Positions 46,876-50,092 of a stretch of 50,092 bases of DNA are shown piece after piece. This DNA is from Gammaproteobacteria bacterium 53_120_T64. Lineage in GTDB: Bacteria > Pseudomonadota > Gammaproteobacteria > Pseudomonadales > Porticoccaceae. The DNA is taken from positions 1 to 50,092 of the forward strand of contig MAAT01000033.1 of assembly GCA_002162815.1 (NCBI GenBank). Reading direction: 5' to 3'. Within the stretch, counting starts at the first letter, position 1; the number at the start of each line of letters is the position of its first letter. Position numbers and translations under genes: made by a program. Under the pieces are notes generated by a model. That model searched no databases. It was not told where the DNA came from and saw only the letters and a program-made list of their open reading frames with translations.

Positions 46876-47087
46876 AGGCGAGGAGCTAAAAAAAGTCGCC
46901 GCCACTAGGGCGCAATGTGCCCCCTGTAATTTCCCCCGCTTGCCATTGCCCTGGCCAACATAGCTTTCCCCCGCGCGGCCCCCTCTGGATCAATAGAAGA
47001 AAGAATCAGGCCCTGTGAATTAGTGGGAGGAGGGCGTGCTGAGGCCTTCATTCAGGCGCCGAGTGCTTAGATATGAGATGACCCTTA

Positions 47088-47960
47088 CTAGTCGTTATAC
47101 AGGTGGATATTGAGTGCCTTGATATAAGGTGTGCGGTCAATTTTGGCATCTATACGCGTTAGGTGATCAGTGGCCTCTGCCTGACGAGGCCCGGGATTCT
47201 CGCGCCACGCCAGTTTCGGCAGCTGTGGGGCTTCGACAACAGTAACGCCGGTGGTGGTGATGGTTTTTCGGCTGCGCAGGCCGTCTTTTCGGTAGACGAT
47301 GTTGGCGCATAGGCGCGGGGGGAGTTCTCGCATGAAGGTCATGGCTGTTCCGGGTTTTAAGGCGCCCAGCTTATCCAGTACCAGGCGGAGGGTGTCGCCT
47401 GACAAGAGTTGTACGGCCTTTTTCTCCGCCTCGGCCATGGAGATTGGTACGCTCTTGGTATGGGTTCTGGCCCAAGTCCAGCTTAGTGATTCAAGAGGGG
47501 AGGGCAGGACGCGAATATGGCGGTAACATTTGAGTAAATCTAATCGGCTGATACCAGCTGTTTGCATGGCTAGGCGCAGTTCTTCGCTGCGCCTGGGTTC
47601 GAGCCCTTTCAGAGCGTGGTCGGCGAGGCCGGTAAGGGTTGCGTTGGCCTTGTCTCCGTGCCTTATTCTATCGACAGCGTATTTGAAATTATCTTTCGCG
47701 CTGTTCAGTGCTACGACGGCCTGTAGTAAGTCGGCTTGCACGCAGACTAGGCCGGTGAGTAGCAGGGGCTCGTCGCCCTTATCTTGATGCCAGATTTCGC
47801 ACATGGAGCGCACGATGGCGGCGGTCTCTCCGCAAAGACTGCCCTGGTACGTGGGTAGATAGCGAGGTCCGTTGTGCTTGAGGAGTAACGGCGTTAAGGC
47901 CTTGATTTTGTCGTCCATTGCCTTATGTGTGTTGAGCAGGTCAACAACCAAAACACTCAT
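47088..47960 (-). CDS. tus: Tus-family replication terminus-binding protein
   Basis: Tus binds Ter DNA and stops replication forks arriving from one side. The 290-residue product aligns by eye with E. coli Tus (309 residues): LVVDLLNTHKAMDDKIK with the N-terminal LVDRLNT region, LLLTGLVCVQADLLQAV with LPGVLCYQVD, CYRHIRVLPSPLESLSWTWA with AYRTLTVLHDPATLRFGWA, ANIVYRKDG with ARVWYKGD, and the end LNIHLYND with RLHLYVAD. An AAGGAAGG ribosome site precedes the ATG, and a TATAAT lies about 30 bases upstream inside a Ter-like element, as TerB overlaps the tus promoter in E. coli. A degenerate paralogue lies next to it. DNA contacts are inferred, not tested. Confidence 0.85.
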   Translation of the reverse strand: MSVLVVDLLNTHKAMDDKIKALTPLLLKHNGPRYLPTYQGSLCGETAAIVRSMCEIWHQDKGDEPLLLTGLVCVQADLLQAVVALNSAKDNFKYAVDRIRHGDKANATLTGLADHALKGLEPRRSEELRLAMQTAGISRLDLLKCYRHIRVLPSPLESLSWTWARTHTKSVPISMAEAEKKAVQLLSGDTLRLVLDKLGALKPGTAMTFMRELPPRLCANIVYRKDGLRSRKTITTTGVTVVEAPQLPKLAWRENPGPRQAEATDHLTRIDAKIDRTPYIKALNIHLYND

Positions 47961-47987
47961 AGCGCCCTTCCTTTGTTGTTTGAAGTT

Positions 47988-48002
47988 CTATTATAACATC
48001 CC
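47988..48002 (-). promoter_or_regulatory. tus: Conserved 15-bp Ter-like/-10 element before tus
   Basis: Minus-strand GGGATGTTATAATAG, identical to 46861-46875. TATAAT within it is the best -10 for tus, 30 bases from the start codon. If Tus binds here it would block its own promoter, as in E. coli. The differences from the E. coli consensus (A for G and T for C in GTTGTAAC) leave room for plain promoter identity between duplicates. Confidence 0.6.
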
Positions 48003-48195
48003 CGGCCAATCGACCCCATCGCCGCTAATAACAATCCGCCGCCTCTACCCTTCTTTTCGCTTATCCTATTTATGGGCTTGCTGGCATCAAGAAGCAGTCA
48101 TTTATGATACTTGAATATTTTGACCTTGTTGTTTAACAGGCTATTGAAATCACACTTGCCAATTGAATCTAGGCGCCGTAAAACAGCCGAATAAT

Positions 48196-48217
48196 GAGAC
48201 CCTAAGTCTCGTATAAT
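48196..48217 (+). promoter_or_regulatory. Palindrome and -10 upstream of rnhA
   Basis: GAGAC-CCTAA-GTCTC (48196-48210) is directly followed by TATAAT (48212-48217), 38 bases before the rnhA start. A palindrome touching the -10 is a common repressor-site arrangement. No -35 of good quality is visible. Confidence 0.5.
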
Positions 48218-48255
48218 TAGCGGGGTTGTTTTCACCAAAACCATGGGGTCTAAAA

Positions 48256-49047
48256 TTGGCAAAGAAATACTACGTAGTATGGGAAGGAAGAGAAACAGGG
48301 ATATTCACCGATTGGAGTACCTGTAAAAATCAGATAGATAAGTTTGCCGGTGCGAAATATAAATCGTTCAAGACATTGGGCGAAGCTGAAGCGGCTTTTC
48401 ATGGCGCGGGCACAAGCCCGGTTAAAAAAAACTCGACACAAGAGAGATTGTCGAAAGGTTCATCGACCAGGAAGCAAACAGCGGCGCAAGGCCTTAAAAC
48501 CTATACGGCTGATGAAATTGCCGCCTTGCTCATCGATACCAAAATATTTACCGATGGCGGCTGTGAGCCCAACCCTGGTGAAGCCGGTTCAGGCGTTGCG
48601 GTGTATCGTAACGATGCCGTTGCTGAGCTTTGGTATGGCTTATATGAGCCAAAAGGCACTAATAACACCGCTGAGTTAAACGCTTTAAACCAGGCGTTGA
48701 TCATGGCGCAAAATGAAATTGAAAATGAGCAATCGGTCGCCATTTTTTGTGATTCTAAATATTCCATTCAGTGCATTACCCAGTGGGCTGTTGGTTGGGA
48801 GAAGAAAGGCTGGACAAAGAAGGGCGGTGAGATCAAGAATTTGGCGCTGATCAAAGAGATGTTCGCACGACACCAGTTGCTGAAAGACAAGGTTCAAGTG
48901 CTACACGTCAATGGCCATGTCGGGGTTGAGGGCAATGAATTAGCGGACCGGATGTCGATTGTCGCGATTCAGTCCCGAGATACTGACTTCACATGCTATC
49001 GTGAAGAGCTTGATATTCGCGCTATTTTGGCAATGCGAACCGGCTGA
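48256..49047 (+). CDS. rnhA: Ribonuclease H with N-terminal viroplasmin-type domain
   Basis: The 263-residue enzyme removes RNA from RNA/DNA hybrids. An N-terminal RHI/viroplasmin-like domain (about 2-50, KKYYVVWEGRETGIFTDW) increases hybrid binding, followed by a linker and an RNase HI domain from about 95. All four metal-ligand acids are present: D100 (TDGGCEPNPG), E140 (NNTAELNAL), D166 (FCDSKYS) and D231 (ELADRMS), and H221 is the catalytic His. TTG at 48256 with TGGGGT before it is the likely start. It is next to tus, divergent, and ends at a strong terminator. Confidence 0.92.
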   Translation: MAKKYYVVWEGRETGIFTDWSTCKNQIDKFAGAKYKSFKTLGEAEAAFHGAGTSPVKKNSTQERLSKGSSTRKQTAAQGLKTYTADEIAALLIDTKIFTDGGCEPNPGEAGSGVAVYRNDAVAELWYGLYEPKGTNNTAELNALNQALIMAQNEIENEQSVAIFCDSKYSIQCITQWAVGWEKKGWTKKGGEIKNLALIKEMFARHQLLKDKVQVLHVNGHVGVEGNELADRMSIVAIQSRDTDFTCYREELDIRAILAMRTG

Positions 49048-49180
49048 TTGGTACCGTGTGATAGAGCACGCGCTAGGGCCGTCATGCAGTTCTAGCCATG
49101 AAAAACACGCTAATACTCGAGACCTTTGCCTGCACGGGGGCGTTACGATTTGCCATGAGCCGCCATGTGACTGATGCTGT

Positions 49181-49221
49181 CGGGCGCTCAAGGGCTAAGG
49201 TCGTTAGCCCTTGAGCGCCCG
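49181..49221. terminator. Bidirectional terminator between rnhA and enoyl-CoA hydratase
   Basis: A perfect 18-bp inverted repeat (49181-49198 with 49204-49221) and 5-base loop lies between the two converging genes, 133 bases after rnhA. Its stem is GC-rich and long; TATTTT follows on the plus strand. Confidence 0.88.
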
Positions 49222-49267
49222 GTATTTTCAGTGTTCCAGCTCAGAGGCCCAGCGTTACTCGATGCGT

Positions 49268-50053
49268 TTAATCCCTAAATTCCGGCTTGCGCTTGTCGAT
49301 AAAAGCGCCCACCCCTTCACGACCATCGGGACTGCCGGCGAGTGATGAAATGGCGCGACCCTCTAGCTCCATTTGCGTTTCGAGACTCTCGGTGGCACCG
49401 GCCAGCATCAGTCTTTTGGTTTCACCGTAAGCCGTCAGTGAACCCTGGGCCAGCTTCCGTGCCATTGCCATGGCACTGCTCATCAGCTCATCATCGGGCA
49501 CCACTCTATTGATTAGCCCCCAGTCGAGAGCTTGCTCGGCACTGAGTACGGTATTGAGTAGGGCCATTTCCTTGGCGCGGCGCATACCGATCATTTTGGC
49601 AAGATAGAAGCTGGAACTGCCGTCTGGGGCCAATCCGGCATTGGTGTAGGCCATGGTGAACTTCGCCGACTCGGCCGATATGGCGAGATCGGTGGTCAAT
49701 GCCAAACTGAGACCGCCACCGGCTGCGGTACCATTAATGGCGGCGATAACCGGTGGAGCCATGCGGTTAAACTTGGAAATGGCACCGTGAAATAATTGGG
49801 TCACCAGTTTTAAATGGCGGGTGATATTGTCCCCTTGCTCGGCGAAATCCTTGAGGCCGCCACCGACGCAGAACATGCGGCCCTTACCGGTGAGCACAAC
49901 GGCACGAATGGCGGGGTCTTCGTCGCAGACGATGGCTTTGTCGAGTAACTCTTCGACCATGCCGTGTACTACAGGGTTTCCTTCATCCGGCCGGTTGAGG
50001 GTGATCAGGCCAACGCCATCGGCGACTTCAAGGCTCATGTGTTTATCGGACAT
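49268..50053 (-). CDS. Enoyl-CoA hydratase/isomerase family protein
   Basis: The 261-residue crotonase-fold protein acts on acyl-CoA thioesters. The first oxyanion loop reads GRMFCVGGGLKDF (usually GGDLK), the second is AAINGTAAGGGLSLALTTDLAI, and FTMAYTNAGLAPDGSSSFYL replaces the Glu-containing catalytic segment with the Asp-type pattern of PaaG-like isomerases. So isomerase or another activity is as likely as hydration. SD and ATG at 50053 fit. The upstream part of its operon is outside the window. Confidence 0.88.
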   Translation of the reverse strand: MSDKHMSLEVADGVGLITLNRPDEGNPVVHGMVEELLDKAIVCDEDPAIRAVVLTGKGRMFCVGGGLKDFAEQGDNITRHLKLVTQLFHGAISKFNRMAPPVIAAINGTAAGGGLSLALTTDLAISAESAKFTMAYTNAGLAPDGSSSFYLAKMIGMRRAKEMALLNTVLSAEQALDWGLINRVVPDDELMSSAMAMARKLAQGSLTAYGETKRLMLAGATESLETQMELEGRAISSLAGSPDGREGVGAFIDKRKPEFRD

Positions 50054-50092
50054 CTTTTACTTCCCACTACTGTCGTTTGTACGGTGGTTTTC

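Noticed and set aside
46559-46963. 134-codon plus-strand frame opposite the degenerate tus
   Set aside because: The opposite strand has clear homology to tus; this frame is its shadow.
1-50092. CRISPR array, rRNA or tRNA genes, prophage
   Set aside because: No regularly spaced repeats, no tRNA-like T-loop sequences and no structural phage genes were recognised on either strand; a dedicated search tool was not available.

Overview
The window looks like chromosome from a marine-type gammaproteobacterium related to Pseudomonas and Cellvibrionales. This is inferred from gene order: leuC-leuD-asd-(asd-like)-fimV-truA-trpF-accD-folC-SPOR protein-cvpA-purF-metZ is the Pseudomonas-like block (here without leuB). 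topA followed by a DUF6586-like gene, rmf beside rlmKL, and moxR-DUF58-transglutaminase point the same way. No rRNA, tRNA or CRISPR array was recognised. I made no database search; assignments rest on recognised motifs and known gene order.

Layout. 1-2.3 kb: small accessory island with the tail of a membrane protein, an IS30-type transposase remnant, a pentanucleotide repeat, a PI-PLC-like phosphodiesterase gene and an IS256-type remnant. 2.3-4.7 kb: tightly overlapping minus-strand operon of two DUF1538 membrane proteins, a PII-like protein and a CBS-pair protein, probably a nucleotide-gated transport system. 4.8-7.0 kb: modB-modC without modA, then rmf. 7.2-18.6 kb: housekeeping (rlmKL, glutaredoxin-like, SirB1-like, tatD, slt, uspA, a small membrane protein, topA, DUF6586-like, a cNMP-binding protein). 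18.7-21.6 kb: an inactivated D-aminoacylase-type amidohydrolase and an intact amidohydrolase. 21.8-24.8 kb: mnmC with an eroded methyltransferase half, overlapping a LysR regulator divergent from leuC. 24.9-39.9 kb: long plus-strand biosynthetic block (leucine, aspartate family, polar-pole protein FimV, tRNA pseudouridine, tryptophan, fatty acid, folate, purine, methionine). 40-43.9 kb: moxR-DUF58-tgpA. 43.9-44.8 kb: ring-opening dioxygenase.

44.8-48.2 kb is a decayed accessory zone: a stranded 18-codon ORF, a carboxymuconolactone-decarboxylase-like pseudogene with a 7-bp tandem repeat, a short-chain dehydrogenase pseudogene, a degenerate tus copy and an intact tus homologue (replication-terminator protein). 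Both tus copies are preceded by the same 15-bp element, which overlaps a TATAAT and resembles the E. coli Ter core. rnhA with an N-terminal viroplasmin-type domain and an enoyl-CoA hydratase close the window.

The items most worth following are the Tus/Ter-like locus, the DUF1538-PII-CBS operon, the MnmC with a missing methyltransferase active site, the two simple-sequence repeats placed where they could change gene output, and a strong terminator-like hairpin inside the start of truA.
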